A stretch of 64,000 nucleotides of DNA from Deltaproteobacteria bacterium (GTDB lineage Bacteria; Desulfobacterota; Desulfobulbia; Desulfobulbales; JAJRZW01): assembly GCA_024275015.1 (NCBI GenBank), contig JAJRZW010000058.1, positions 1 to 64,000 on the forward strand, read 5' to 3'. Positions 36,414-46,848 of the stretch are shown one piece after another. Position 1 is the first letter of the stretch. The number at the start of each line of letters is the position of its first letter. Both the position numbers and the translations under genes were made by a program. The notes beneath the pieces are model-generated. The model did no database searches. It was not told the DNA's origin and worked only from the letters and a program-made list of their open reading frames with translations.

Positions 36414-37067
36414 ATGTCTGTAATCATCCTCGCCCGCCACGGCCAGACCCATGCCAATCTTGAAAACCGTTTTGCCGGCCGCTCCGCCGTCAACCTTACC
36501 CCGGAAGGGAAAAAGCAGGCCCATGACCTCGGACGCCGCCTGGCAGCCATGTCGCCGGCGGAGGTGGTCTGCGGCCCGGCGGTGCGGACAATGACCTCGG
36601 CAAGAATCATCGCCGACCAATGCGGGATTGAATTCCGCGTCATGTCCGAGTTTGACGAAATCGACCTGCCCCACTGGGACGGCCTGAGCAAAGAGGAGAT
36701 AAAAAGCCGTTACGGGGAAGAATATCCCACCTGGATAGCGGCCCCGCATCGATTCAAGGTCAGGGGATGCGAGACCATTGCCGCGGTCCGGCAACGAGCC
36801 ATGGCCGGCCTGGACAAATTGTTCGACCGAAATTCCCCCGCAGTGGTGGTCACCCACCTGATCATAGTCCGCGCCATCATGACCGCGGCCGCCGGGCAGG
36901 GCATCGAAGCCTTCCGCGACTTCGACCTGGGTAACAGCGAGTTCGTTGTGCTTGAGCGAAAAGAGAGGGGGGGAAATAAAGAAATCAGACAGGTTTGCGC
37001 CGCAGTTTTGACGGCAGAATCCCCATCTGTTCCCGGTATTTGGCCACCGTACGCCGGGCCAGCCTGA
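36414..37067 (+). CDS. Histidine phosphatase family protein (phosphoglycerate mutase-like)
   Basis: 217 residues from the ATG at 36414; ATG 36369 is in frame but adds a lysine-rich stretch unlike the family. No good ribosome-binding site for either. The phosphohistidine motif is IILARHGQTHANLENRFAG, with CGPAVRTMTSARIIAD, FDEIDLPHWDGLSKEEI and VVVTHLIIVRAIM. Such enzymes include alpha-ribazole phosphatase and sugar phosphatases; no cobalamin genes are adjacent. Its 3' end overlaps the 3' end of rpoN by 83 bases on the opposite strand, adding a tail of about 28 residues that the family does not need. Confidence 0.85.
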   Translation: MSVIILARHGQTHANLENRFAGRSAVNLTPEGKKQAHDLGRRLAAMSPAEVVCGPAVRTMTSARIIADQCGIEFRVMSEFDEIDLPHWDGLSKEEIKSRYGEEYPTWIAAPHRFKVRGCETIAAVRQRAMAGLDKLFDRNSPAVVVTHLIIVRAIMTAAAGQGIEAFRDFDLGNSEFVVLERKERGGNKEIRQVCAAVLTAESPSVPGIWPPYAGPA

Positions 37068-38427
37068 CCTCCTCGGCCTTGAACATGTCGGCAATGGCCT
37101 GGTCGCTTAACGGCTTTCCCGGGTCCTCGTCGGCAACCATCGCCTTGATCCGGTTCTTGATCGTTGCCGAGGAATGGGCCTCACCGCCGTCGGCACGGGA
37201 TATGGCGGAGTTAAAGAAATATTTAAGTTCATAGATCCCCTGGGGGGTATGGACGTATTTATTACTGGTGACCCGGCTGATGGTCGACTCGTGCATCTCA
37301 ATATCCTCGGCCACGTCACGGAGAACCATGGGGCGCAGATATTCCACCCCCCGGTCAAAAAAATCCTGCTGAAACTTGACGATGCTCTCCACCACCCGAT
37401 AAATGGTACGCTGCCGCTGCTGGATCGACTTGATCAGCCAGGTGGCGCTTTTAAGCTTGTCTTTAATATAATCCCGCGCCGCCGGGTCACTGTCGGCCTT
37501 TTCCATTATCCGCCGGTAATACCCGCTCAGCCGAAGCCGCGGCATCCCGTCATCGTTAAGAATAATCACATACTCGCCGTCAACCTTCTTAACGTAAACA
37601 TCGGGGACAATGTACTGCACATCCTCGTCAGCGTATTGCCGCCCCGGATAGGGGTCAAGCCCGGTGATGCTCTCAACCGCGGCAAAGACCTCCTCTTTTT
37701 TCCGTCGGCAGACACGGACCAGGCCGCTGTAATTACGGTGCTCGAGAAGCTTCATATGCTCACTGACGATCTTTGCCGCCAGGGAATCGCCAAGGCCCAG
37801 TTTCTCAAGTTGAAGAAGAAGACATTCGCGGACATTGCGGGCCCCGACCCCCACCGGATCCATATCCTGCACCAAGGCCAGAACCCGGGCCGCGATATCC
37901 CCACTGACCCCGGTCTCGACGACAATGGTCTCAATATCCACCTCAAGGTAGCCGTCGCGGTTGATATTACCGATGATGAACTGCCCCACCTCGCGCCCGG
38001 TATCGTCGAGGTCACTCAGGCCAAGCTGCCAGTTCAGGTGACTCTGGAGATCGGGCTTGCGGCTGAGAATATCAAGACGCGACGGCAGATCGGGATTGAC
38101 CTCGCCTGTCCCCCGGGCTGAAGGGAGAGAATCGTATTCGTTGATATAGTTCTGCCAGTCGATCTCCCCCATGGCGCCGTCACCTTCCATGGTGACCTCG
38201 CTTGTGGTCTCGGCGGCCTGGGGTTCCGGTACCTCGATCTCATTTTCCGCCGCATCGCCATCGGCTTGCGGATCGTCCTCCAACAGAGGATTTTCTTCCA
38301 TCTCCTGTTCAACGGCGCTGACCAGCTCAAGACGGGAAAGCTGAAGAAGTTTAATCGCCTGTTGCAGCTGCGGGGTCATCACCAGCTGCTGGACAAGTTT
38401 TAATTGTTGTCTTATTTCCAGGGCCAT
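36985..38427 (-). CDS. rpoN: RNA polymerase sigma-54 factor
   Basis: 480 residues. Region I QQLKLVQQLVMTPQLQQAIK followed by LLQLSRLELV, an acidic region II, the core-binding domain (DLQSHLNWQLGLSDLDD), a helix-turn-helix segment (VAEDIEMHESTISRVTSNKY) and the RpoN box ARRTVAKYRE near the C terminus. Sigma-54 directs transcription from -24/-12 promoters with AAA+ activators. It follows lptB by 17 bases, the usual lptA-lptB-rpoN order in proteobacteria and relatives. Confidence 0.97.
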   Translation of the reverse strand: MALEIRQQLKLVQQLVMTPQLQQAIKLLQLSRLELVSAVEQEMEENPLLEDDPQADGDAAENEIEVPEPQAAETTSEVTMEGDGAMGEIDWQNYINEYDSLPSARGTGEVNPDLPSRLDILSRKPDLQSHLNWQLGLSDLDDTGREVGQFIIGNINRDGYLEVDIETIVVETGVSGDIAARVLALVQDMDPVGVGARNVRECLLLQLEKLGLGDSLAAKIVSEHMKLLEHRNYSGLVRVCRRKKEEVFAAVESITGLDPYPGRQYADEDVQYIVPDVYVKKVDGEYVIILNDDGMPRLRLSGYYRRIMEKADSDPAARDYIKDKLKSATWLIKSIQQRQRTIYRVVESIVKFQQDFFDRGVEYLRPMVLRDVAEDIEMHESTISRVTSNKYVHTPQGIYELKYFFNSAISRADGGEAHSSATIKNRIKAMVADEDPGKPLSDQAIADMFKAEEVRLARRTVAKYREQMGILPSKLRRKPV

Positions 38428-38444
38428 AAGGAGATTATACCATC

Positions 38445-39167
38445 TTACATATGGAAATTGTCGCCGAGGTAGAAACGCCGGGCCTCGGGATTATTAACGA
38501 TCTCATCTCCGGTACCGCTGATGAGAATCCTGCCCTGGTTGACTATATAGGCGCGGTCGCATACCGCCAGGGTCTCGCGGACATTGTGATCGCTGATCAA
38601 TACCCCAATGCCCCGGTATTTAAGTTCGCGGATAATTCCCTGGAGATCGGCCACCGCCAACGGGTCGATCCCGGCAAAGGGTTCGTCAAGGAGAATAAAA
38701 CGGGGGCGGGTGGCCAGGGCCCGCATAATCTCAACCCGGCGCCGTTCACCGCCGGAAAGGCCGTAACCGGAATTTCCCCCCAGGTGAGAAAGCTTCATTT
38801 CCGTTAACAACTGCTCGATCATGACGTCAATCTCCCGGCGCGGAACCTTGCGCTGCTCAAGGATAATCCGGACGTTGTCGCGAACCGAAAGTTTACGAAA
38901 TATACTGGCCTCCTGGGGGAGATAACTTATGCCGCGCCGGGCTCTGGCGTGAATCGGCAGCCGGGTGATATCGTCGCCGTCAAGGAGAATCCGGCCGGAA
39001 TCAGGGCGGATAAAGCCGGCAATGGAATAAAAGGAGGTGGTCTTGCCGGCACCGTTTGGACCGAGAAGACCGACGATCTCACCGGTATCAACCGTAAGAC
39101 TGATCCCGTCAACCACCCGACGTTTACGATAAGACTTGACTAGCTCCCTGATCTCAAGCTGGGCCAT
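38445..39167 (-). CDS. lptB: LPS export ABC transporter ATP-binding protein
   Basis: 240 residues. Walker A GLLGPNGAGKTTSFYSIAGF, Q-loop in YLPQEASIFRKLSV, signature YGLSGGERRRVEIMRAL, Walker B RFILLDEPFAGIDPLAV and switch histidine in LISDHNVRETLA: all match LptB, which powers LPS extraction from the inner membrane with LptFG and LptC. It starts directly after the lptA stop. lptF, lptG and lptC are not in the window. Confidence 0.95.
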   Translation of the reverse strand: MAQLEIRELVKSYRKRRVVDGISLTVDTGEIVGLLGPNGAGKTTSFYSIAGFIRPDSGRILLDGDDITRLPIHARARRGISYLPQEASIFRKLSVRDNVRIILEQRKVPRREIDVMIEQLLTEMKLSHLGGNSGYGLSGGERRRVEIMRALATRPRFILLDEPFAGIDPLAVADLQGIIRELKYRGIGVLISDHNVRETLAVCDRAYIVNQGRILISGTGDEIVNNPEARRFYLGDNFHM

Positions 39168-39686
39168 CTACTTACTGCTCCCGGCAGTCTTGGGGTCGGG
39201 ATAAAACCAGGCCTTGACCCGTTGCCCCTTACCGCCACGCTCTACCACCGAACGCCCTTCCTTGATATGGAGGACGATGCGCTCACCACTGACCAGATTA
39301 TTGCCCTGACGGACCCGGGCGTCACCGGTCAACAGGGCGGTATCAGCACCCGGAGAATAATCCAGGGACCTGCCGGTGGCAATCCAACCCTGACGAAGGA
39401 GGCGGACGTTACCCCGGGCGACGATCCGCTCCACCGCCATGGCCTTGTCCTTTGCCGGGGCAGCCGCGGCTTTATGATAAAAAATCTCCATCTCTGCGGC
39501 ACGGATGGTAAGGCCATCCTGCCGGGCCTCGACATTACCGGCAAAGCGAACCATATTGTCACTGGTGCGCGACTCCATCCGGTCCGCCTCTACCTGCACC
39601 GGCCCGGCAAGGGAGTCTGCGACGGTGACGAAAGAGAGTAAAACGGCTATGATTATCGCCCGCATGAGCATCAACATTTTTTGCAT
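39168..39686 (-). CDS. lptA: LPS export periplasmic protein LptA
   Basis: 172 residues with a signal peptide (MRAIIIAVLLSFVTVADSLA-G). VQVEADRMESRTSDNMVRFA, GNVEARQDGLTIRAAEMEIF, VARGNVRLLRQGWIATG and TGDARVRQGNNLVSGERI are the beta-jellyroll repeats of the OstA/LptA domain, which bridges the periplasm and carries LPS. Position just before lptB supports it. Confidence 0.9.
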   Translation of the reverse strand: MQKMLMLMRAIIIAVLLSFVTVADSLAGPVQVEADRMESRTSDNMVRFAGNVEARQDGLTIRAAEMEIFYHKAAAAPAKDKAMAVERIVARGNVRLLRQGWIATGRSLDYSPGADTALLTGDARVRQGNNLVSGERIVLHIKEGRSVVERGGKGQRVKAWFYPDPKTAGSSK

Positions 39687-39797
39687 GGGTCAAGATTACT
39701 TGAGTTGCAATGGGCTTGCAAACCCTAAAAATAAAAAAAAAGACGGAAGGAACGCATCTTGCAAGGAGGCGTTCTGCCCTCGAAAAACAGGAAAACC

Positions 39798-40628
39798 ATG
39801 AAATACAGAATACTTAAGCGGGAATACCCCGCCCTCGACCAGGCTTTAATACGCGAAAAAATGTTTTTTCCCTCTCCCCTGGCCACCCGGGCCCCGGCCG
39901 GAGCCCGGGACATGGAACTGGAGGCGGACGACTGCGTTATCGGTGCCCGTTTCTACCGCCCCGATGGTGACGACGGCGCCAATATCATCCTCTTCCACGG
40001 CGCCCGCGATACCGTGGCCGACTGCGACCACATCGGCTCGGGCCTGGCCGCGACCGGGGTGGCGGTAATCGCCGTCGATTACCGCGGCTACGGCAAAAGC
40101 AGCGGCAAACCCTCCGCCACCGTCATGATCCGTGACGCCCACGCCATCCTCCCCCAGACGACGGCACTGCTGGCAAAAGAAAACCGCAAGGGCCATGTCG
40201 CGGTCATGGGGCGGTCCCTTGGCTCCGCCTGCGCCATTGAACTTGCCGCATCTTATCCCAAAGAGATCGCCGGAATGATCATCGAAAGCGGCTTCGCCCG
40301 GACCACCACCCTCCTTGCCGCCCTCGGCATCGCCCCCGCCGGATTCAATGAAACGGACGGCTTCGCCAATCTGGAAAAGCTCAAGGCAATCACCCGGCCG
40401 ACCATGATCATCCACGGCCTGGCCGATCAGCTGATACCAGTGGCCGAGGCCGAAACCATGCAGGCCGAATGCGGCGCCCGGGGCAAGGAATTGCAGTTGG
40501 TCCCCGGTGCCGGCCACCAGGAGATCGAGGCAAAGACAGGAAGGATGTACTTCGAGGTCCTGGGCCGCTTTCTCGCCAAACTCGGCAAAAGCAGCACCAG
40601 AAAAAGACGACCGGGGGTGCGGAGCTGA
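39798..40628 (+). CDS. Alpha/beta hydrolase
   Basis: 276 residues from the ATG at 39798 (AGGAAAACC upstream; an in-frame TTG at 39759 is less likely). Fold markers: IILFHGARDTVADCDHI (oxyanion region), VIAVDYRGYGKSSGKPS, nucleophile in AVMGRSLGSACAIELA (GRSLG), acid in HGLADQLIPV and histidine in PGAGHQEIE. Serine hydrolase of the BAAT/YfhR-type; substrate unknown. No signal peptide, so cytoplasmic. Divergent from lptA. Confidence 0.88.
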   Translation: MKYRILKREYPALDQALIREKMFFPSPLATRAPAGARDMELEADDCVIGARFYRPDGDDGANIILFHGARDTVADCDHIGSGLAATGVAVIAVDYRGYGKSSGKPSATVMIRDAHAILPQTTALLAKENRKGHVAVMGRSLGSACAIELAASYPKEIAGMIIESGFARTTTLLAALGIAPAGFNETDGFANLEKLKAITRPTMIIHGLADQLIPVAEAETMQAECGARGKELQLVPGAGHQEIEAKTGRMYFEVLGRFLAKLGKSSTRKRRPGVRS

Positions 40629-40771
40629 GGACGCGGAAACGTCTTCAGCCGCGAACCTTAGGAGATGGCCGTCTGAAGGTCTCTCAGCGGAAAGGGCTTC
40701 TGGACAAACCCGGCCATGCGCTCATCAATACCCTGTCCCTGATCCTGTTTCTGTTCCCGCCGCCCCATAAT

Positions 40772-40952
40772 TGATGGTTGCGTACCCCCCCGCGGAGGCG
40801 TCTTCGGCGATTTCCGGGAAAAGCGGCGGGGGGGTAAAAAATCCCGCATGTTTGATGGCTTAGCCCGAGTTCGGGATTTCAGCAGCCCACCGCCCGGGGC
40901 CCGGAAATCGTCGTTTTCTCCCCGGAGCGGGGACTTGTTACGGGCCCATCAA
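40772..40952. repeat. R3 palindromic repeat, copy 5
   Basis: In the 487 bp gap between the hydrolase and argB. Starts TGATGGTTGCGTACCCC, arms CGGAGGCGTCTTCGGCGATT / AATCGTCGTTTTCTCCCCGG, ends GTTACGGGCCCATCAAT. The rest of the gap shows no gene; the argB ribosome-binding site GAGGAG is at its end. Confidence 0.88.
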
Positions 40953-41112
40953 TAATTGCATACCTGCAAGCGAAACTTTTGTATCACCAATACGACCATT
41001 TCGATGGTGGATCATGGTCAAGACCTTTCCCCACTTTTGACAGGCCGCGGCCATAATATTATTATCGTTCCATCCTGAACCGTTCCGGCGGGACATCACC
41101 TTTGAGGAGTAA

Positions 41113-41997
<885 letters not shown>

Positions 41998-42000
41998 CAG

Positions 42001-42100
42001 ACCGTTGAAAACGATGGTCTAATTAACAAGTCCCGCTCCGGGGAGAAAACGACGATTTTCGGGCGCCAGACGGCGGACACAACCCGTTTTAAACGGGTTG
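42001..42100. repeat. Fragmented R1/R3 pieces between argB and argD
   Basis: An R1-type end (CAGACCGTTGAAAACG) stands next to half an R3 element (AACAAGTCCCGCTCCGGGGA, then GACGATTTTCGGGCG), and a small palindrome AACCCGTTTTAAACGGGTT. No matching second half, so these are probably remnants. Confidence 0.6.
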
Positions 42101-42146
42101 ATAAAGGGTATTTGAAAATCACATTTTTTATTGCAAAGGACGGAAA

Positions 42147-43349
42147 ATGCAGATCAACGCCGACAAAATCCGGGAACAGACCGACAGATATATATGCAAC
42201 ACCTATGGTCGCTTCCCGCTGGTAATAGTCGAGGGAAAGGGATGCCGCCTGAAAGATGCCGACGGCAGGGAGTACCTCGATTTCCTCTCCGGGATCGCGG
42301 TCACCAGCCTCGGCCACGCCAACCCGGAGATTGCCGCCGCCGTCTGCCGCCAGGCCTCGACCCTGATCCATGTGTCAAACCTCTTCTATACCGCCCCGGC
42401 GGCGGAACTGGCCGAGACCCTGGTAAAAAATTCCTTTGCCGAACGGGTATTCTTCGCCAATTCCGGGGCCGAGGCCAACGAGGCGGCGATCAAGCTGGCG
42501 CGCAAACACGGCAACCCGGAACGTAACGAGATCATCACCCTGTCAGGTTCCTTCCACGGCCGCACCCTGGCCACGATGGCCGCCACCGGTCAAACCAGAT
42601 TTCATCAGGGTTTCGACCCCATCCCCGCCGGTTTCCGCCATGCTCCTTTCGGCGATCTTGATGCCCTGAAAAAAATGGTCAACAAGCGCACCTGCGCCAT
42701 CATGTGCGAACCCCTGCAGGGCGAGGGCGGCGTCCGGCCGCTTGCCCCTGGATATCTCCGTGGTATCCGCGAACTCTGCGACCACGGGGATCTGCTGTTG
42801 ATCCTTGATGAAATTCAGGTGGGCCTTGGCCGCACCGGCCGCCTTTTCGCCTATGAGCACTTCGATATCGTCCCGGACATAATCACCCTGGCCAAGGCCC
42901 TTGGCAACGGCATGCCCATCGGCGCCATGCTGGCGGGAGAAAAGGTGGCCGACACCTTTGTCCCCGGCGACCACGCCTCGACCTTTGGCGGCAACCCGGT
43001 GGCGACGGCGGCGGCAAACCGGGTAATGTCCACCCTGCTTGAAGACGGCTTCCTCGCCCGGGTGGCGACCCTGGGCGACTACCTCGATAAAAAACTCACG
43101 AAAATCCGGCAAAGCTTTCCCGGGGTCATCAACGAGGTCCGCGGTATGGGGCTGATCCGGGGCATGGTCCTCAGCCGGACAGCGGCGGACCGGGGCGTTG
43201 ATATCGTTAAACAATTACTTGATAACGGCCTGATCGCCAATTTCGCCGGCAACACCGCCCTGCGCCTCCTGCCGCCGCTCACCGTCACCCGGGCTGAAAT
43301 CGACGACGCCGCCGGAATCATTGAAAAAACCCTGGCAGGAATGTTCTGA
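42147..43349 (+). CDS. argD: Acetylornithine aminotransferase
   Basis: 400 residues, PLP class III aminotransferase. YLDFLSGIAVTSLGHANPEI, FFANSGAEANEAAIKLARKH, LILDEIQVGLGRTGRLFAYE and the PLP lysine in ITLAKALGNGMPIGAM are present. It moves an amino group to N-acetylglutamate semialdehyde and often also serves as succinyl-diaminopimelate aminotransferase, which would fit the lysine genes downstream. AAGGACGG precedes the ATG. Confidence 0.95.
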   Translation: MQINADKIREQTDRYICNTYGRFPLVIVEGKGCRLKDADGREYLDFLSGIAVTSLGHANPEIAAAVCRQASTLIHVSNLFYTAPAAELAETLVKNSFAERVFFANSGAEANEAAIKLARKHGNPERNEIITLSGSFHGRTLATMAATGQTRFHQGFDPIPAGFRHAPFGDLDALKKMVNKRTCAIMCEPLQGEGGVRPLAPGYLRGIRELCDHGDLLLILDEIQVGLGRTGRLFAYEHFDIVPDIITLAKALGNGMPIGAMLAGEKVADTFVPGDHASTFGGNPVATAAANRVMSTLLEDGFLARVATLGDYLDKKLTKIRQSFPGVINEVRGMGLIRGMVLSRTAADRGVDIVKQLLDNGLIANFAGNTALRLLPPLTVTRAEIDDAAGIIEKTLAGMF

Positions 43350-43351
43350 AC

Positions 43352-44389
43352 ATGCGTTCCCTGGCTTTAGCAATAATCATCGTCATCTGTGCTTACCCGG
43401 CCACGGCCGGGCAGTGGCAAACCATGGCCCTGCGCGACCACGACGGCCGCATCTTCGCCGCCGACTCGGAACTCAAACCCCGGAAGCACGGTTTCGGCCC
43501 CTACAGTATGAAAAACCTCTTTGACCAGCACCTCGATACCTGCTGGGCCGAGGGAGAGACCGACGACGGCCGCGGCCGGACCCTGATCCTTGACCTGCCG
43601 GAGGGGGTTGAAAATATCGCCATTGCCAACGGCTACCAAAAAAGCCCGAAGCTGTTTGAGGCCAATAACCGGGTGGCGGTCCTGGGGGTAGAGGTACTGG
43701 TGGCGATAAACCGCCCCGGCGAGCTCAGTGAAACCCGCACCATCTACCACGCCAGGGCCATGCCGAAGGTCCGCGTCATAAACCTTGCCGACCGCTCCGG
43801 ATTCCAGAAAATCAGGATCATCAACGATCCCGCGGCCCTGAAACGCTTCCGCCACCGAACCCTGGCGGAGTTCCGAAAAAAAACCCCCGGGGCAGAGGGC
43901 CTGGACGTCCGCACCCTGGTCCGGTTGACGATCAAAAAGACCTTTACCGGCAGAGGTTATAACGATACCTGTATCAGCGAGATCCGCTTTCCGCTTCCAA
44001 AGATCAGGATCCGCCTCAGTCCGGGAGAAGATGCCATCCTCCTCGACCGGGCGGGTGGGGCGACTGAAACCCTGATCCGGGACCCGAACTCGGTCTTCCA
44101 GATAATCGCCGTTGATCCCGGAGACCATTTTCTGATCGCGATCAGAATGGCGGCAACGGCCTCTCCCCGAAGCGAGACCGAGTACCAGCTCTACGATCTC
44201 GATCAGCGTCGCCTGGTCCCGGCGGCACGGCTCGGGGCCGAGGTGGGGGAGATGTACGACTTTGACTTGCGAAACGGACGGTTATGGCTCAGCTATCTCA
44301 ATAAACGCAGCCAGGAAATAGAAGAACTTGATCTCGACCGGATACCCGCGAAGGACCTGCCCCCCAAAAAAACAAGAGAAAAACCATAA
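43352..44389 (+). CDS. Exported protein with NADase-type glycan-binding-like domain
   Basis: 345 residues, signal peptide MRSLALAIIIVICAYPATA-G. Residues ~40-130 (FGPYSMKNLFDQHLDTCWAE, RTLILDLPEGVENIAIANGY) resemble the discoidin-like glycan-binding domain found beside bacterial NADase toxins and in many uncharacterised exported proteins. The C-terminal half (IRLSPGEDAILLDRAGG, YQLYDLDQRRLV) looks beta-rich and is unknown. It starts two bases after argD, so is co-transcribed with it, yet has no evident part in arginine synthesis. Confidence 0.7.
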   Translation: MRSLALAIIIVICAYPATAGQWQTMALRDHDGRIFAADSELKPRKHGFGPYSMKNLFDQHLDTCWAEGETDDGRGRTLILDLPEGVENIAIANGYQKSPKLFEANNRVAVLGVEVLVAINRPGELSETRTIYHARAMPKVRVINLADRSGFQKIRIINDPAALKRFRHRTLAEFRKKTPGAEGLDVRTLVRLTIKKTFTGRGYNDTCISEIRFPLPKIRIRLSPGEDAILLDRAGGATETLIRDPNSVFQIIAVDPGDHFLIAIRMAATASPRSETEYQLYDLDQRRLVPAARLGAEVGEMYDFDLRNGRLWLSYLNKRSQEIEELDLDRIPAKDLPPKKTREKP

Positions 44390-44587
44390 AATCGCCCTGA
44401 TCGCCACCCTGTCCCGTCTGCTTCTGTCCTAACCGTTTCTCCTCCGGTCCCGGACCGGTAAGCCCCGGCAACGGCCACCTCGGAACCACTAACCCGGTCT
44501 TCCGGAAAAAACAGTACCGATCAAGAACAAAGGGATCTTTCACAAAAACTTTGAAAAACCCGCAAGTTTCAGTTATAAGGTTTCTTT

Positions 44588-44651
44588 TGGCTCAATCGGG
44601 GTCGGTCTGCTCGAAAAGCGCGGTCCGGTCTGGTTGAGCTTTTAATTTTTT
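44588..44651 (+). terminator. Terminator-like hairpin in front of argF
   Basis: GGCTCAATCGG pairs with CTGGTTGAGCT, with inner pairing around GCTCGAAAAGCG, and is followed by TTTTAATTTTTTTT. It ends about 20 bases before argF. It may end the upstream transcript or act as an attenuator for argF; the sequence alone does not decide. The rest of the gap from 44390 shows nothing clear. Confidence 0.5.
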
Positions 44652-44671
44652 TTGCTGGAGCCTTGAAAGCA

Positions 44672-45583
44672 ATGCCACGCCACCTCTTGTCCCTGTGGGA
44701 CTTCACCGGCAAGGAACTGACCGCGATCATCAACGACGGCCTGAAACTGAAAAAAGAATCCGCCGCAGGTATACGCCACACCGATCTCGCCGGCCGCACC
44801 ATCGGCATGATCTTCGAAAAACCCTCGACCCGGACCCGGGTGTCGTTTGAGGCCGCGATGTACGGTCTTTCCGGCCAGGTTGTCTATCTATCCGGCCGCG
44901 ATACCCAGCTGTCGCGCAACGAACCGCTTAAAGACATGGCCCGGGTCATGAGCCGTTATGTCGACGGCATTGTCGTCCGCACCTTCGGCCAGGAGATAGT
45001 CGACGAGCTGGCCCGCTACGCTGACGTCCCGGTGATCAACGCCCTGACCGACCGCCATCATCCCTGCCAGATATTAAGCGATATCATGACCGTGATCGAG
45101 ACCCGGGGCGATATCGCCGACCGCCATATAGCCTGGATCGGCGACGGTAACAATATGGCCAATTCCTGGATTGAGGCCGCGGTCCGCCTGGATTTCCGCC
45201 TTACCCTCGCCTGTCCTGAAGGCTACGAGCCCGCGGCCACGATTATGAAACGGGCAAAGGCCGCAGCCGGAGACCGGATAAACCTGATCCGCGATCCCAA
45301 AGAGGCGGTGGCTGAGGCCGAGGTAATCAACGTCGATGTCTGGGCCAGCATGGGGCAGGAGTCCGAGGCGGAAAAACGCCTTAAGATCTTCGCTCCCTAC
45401 CAGCTCAACGCCGAACTCCTGGCCGCGGCCGGAAACGATCCGGTGGTCCTTCACTGTCTCCCGGCCCACCGGGGCGAAGAAATCAGCGAAGAAGTCCTTG
45501 AGGGCGACAGATGCGCCGCCTGGGACCAGGCCGAAAACAAGCTCCATATCCACAAGGCGATCTTGAGAAAGTTCATCGCCTGA
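44672..45583 (+). CDS. argF: Ornithine carbamoyltransferase
   Basis: 303 residues from the ATG at 44672 (MPRHLLSLWDFTGKE; the TTG at 44663 is too near GGAG). Carbamoyl-phosphate loop FEKPSTRTRVSFEAAMYG, RTFGQEIVDELA, ALTDRHHPCQILSDIMT and the ornithine-side HCLPAHRGEEIS are all as expected. Forms citrulline. argG follows by 33 bases. Confidence 0.96.
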   Translation: MPRHLLSLWDFTGKELTAIINDGLKLKKESAAGIRHTDLAGRTIGMIFEKPSTRTRVSFEAAMYGLSGQVVYLSGRDTQLSRNEPLKDMARVMSRYVDGIVVRTFGQEIVDELARYADVPVINALTDRHHPCQILSDIMTVIETRGDIADRHIAWIGDGNNMANSWIEAAVRLDFRLTLACPEGYEPAATIMKRAKAAAGDRINLIRDPKEAVAEAEVINVDVWASMGQESEAEKRLKIFAPYQLNAELLAAAGNDPVVLHCLPAHRGEEISEEVLEGDRCAAWDQAENKLHIHKAILRKFIA

Positions 45584-45616
45584 ATCCAGTTACAAACTCA
45601 ACCGGACTGAAACATA

Positions 45617-46825
<1,209 letters not shown>

Positions 46826-46848
46826 CCCAATTTTAGCAAGAGAGCGCC

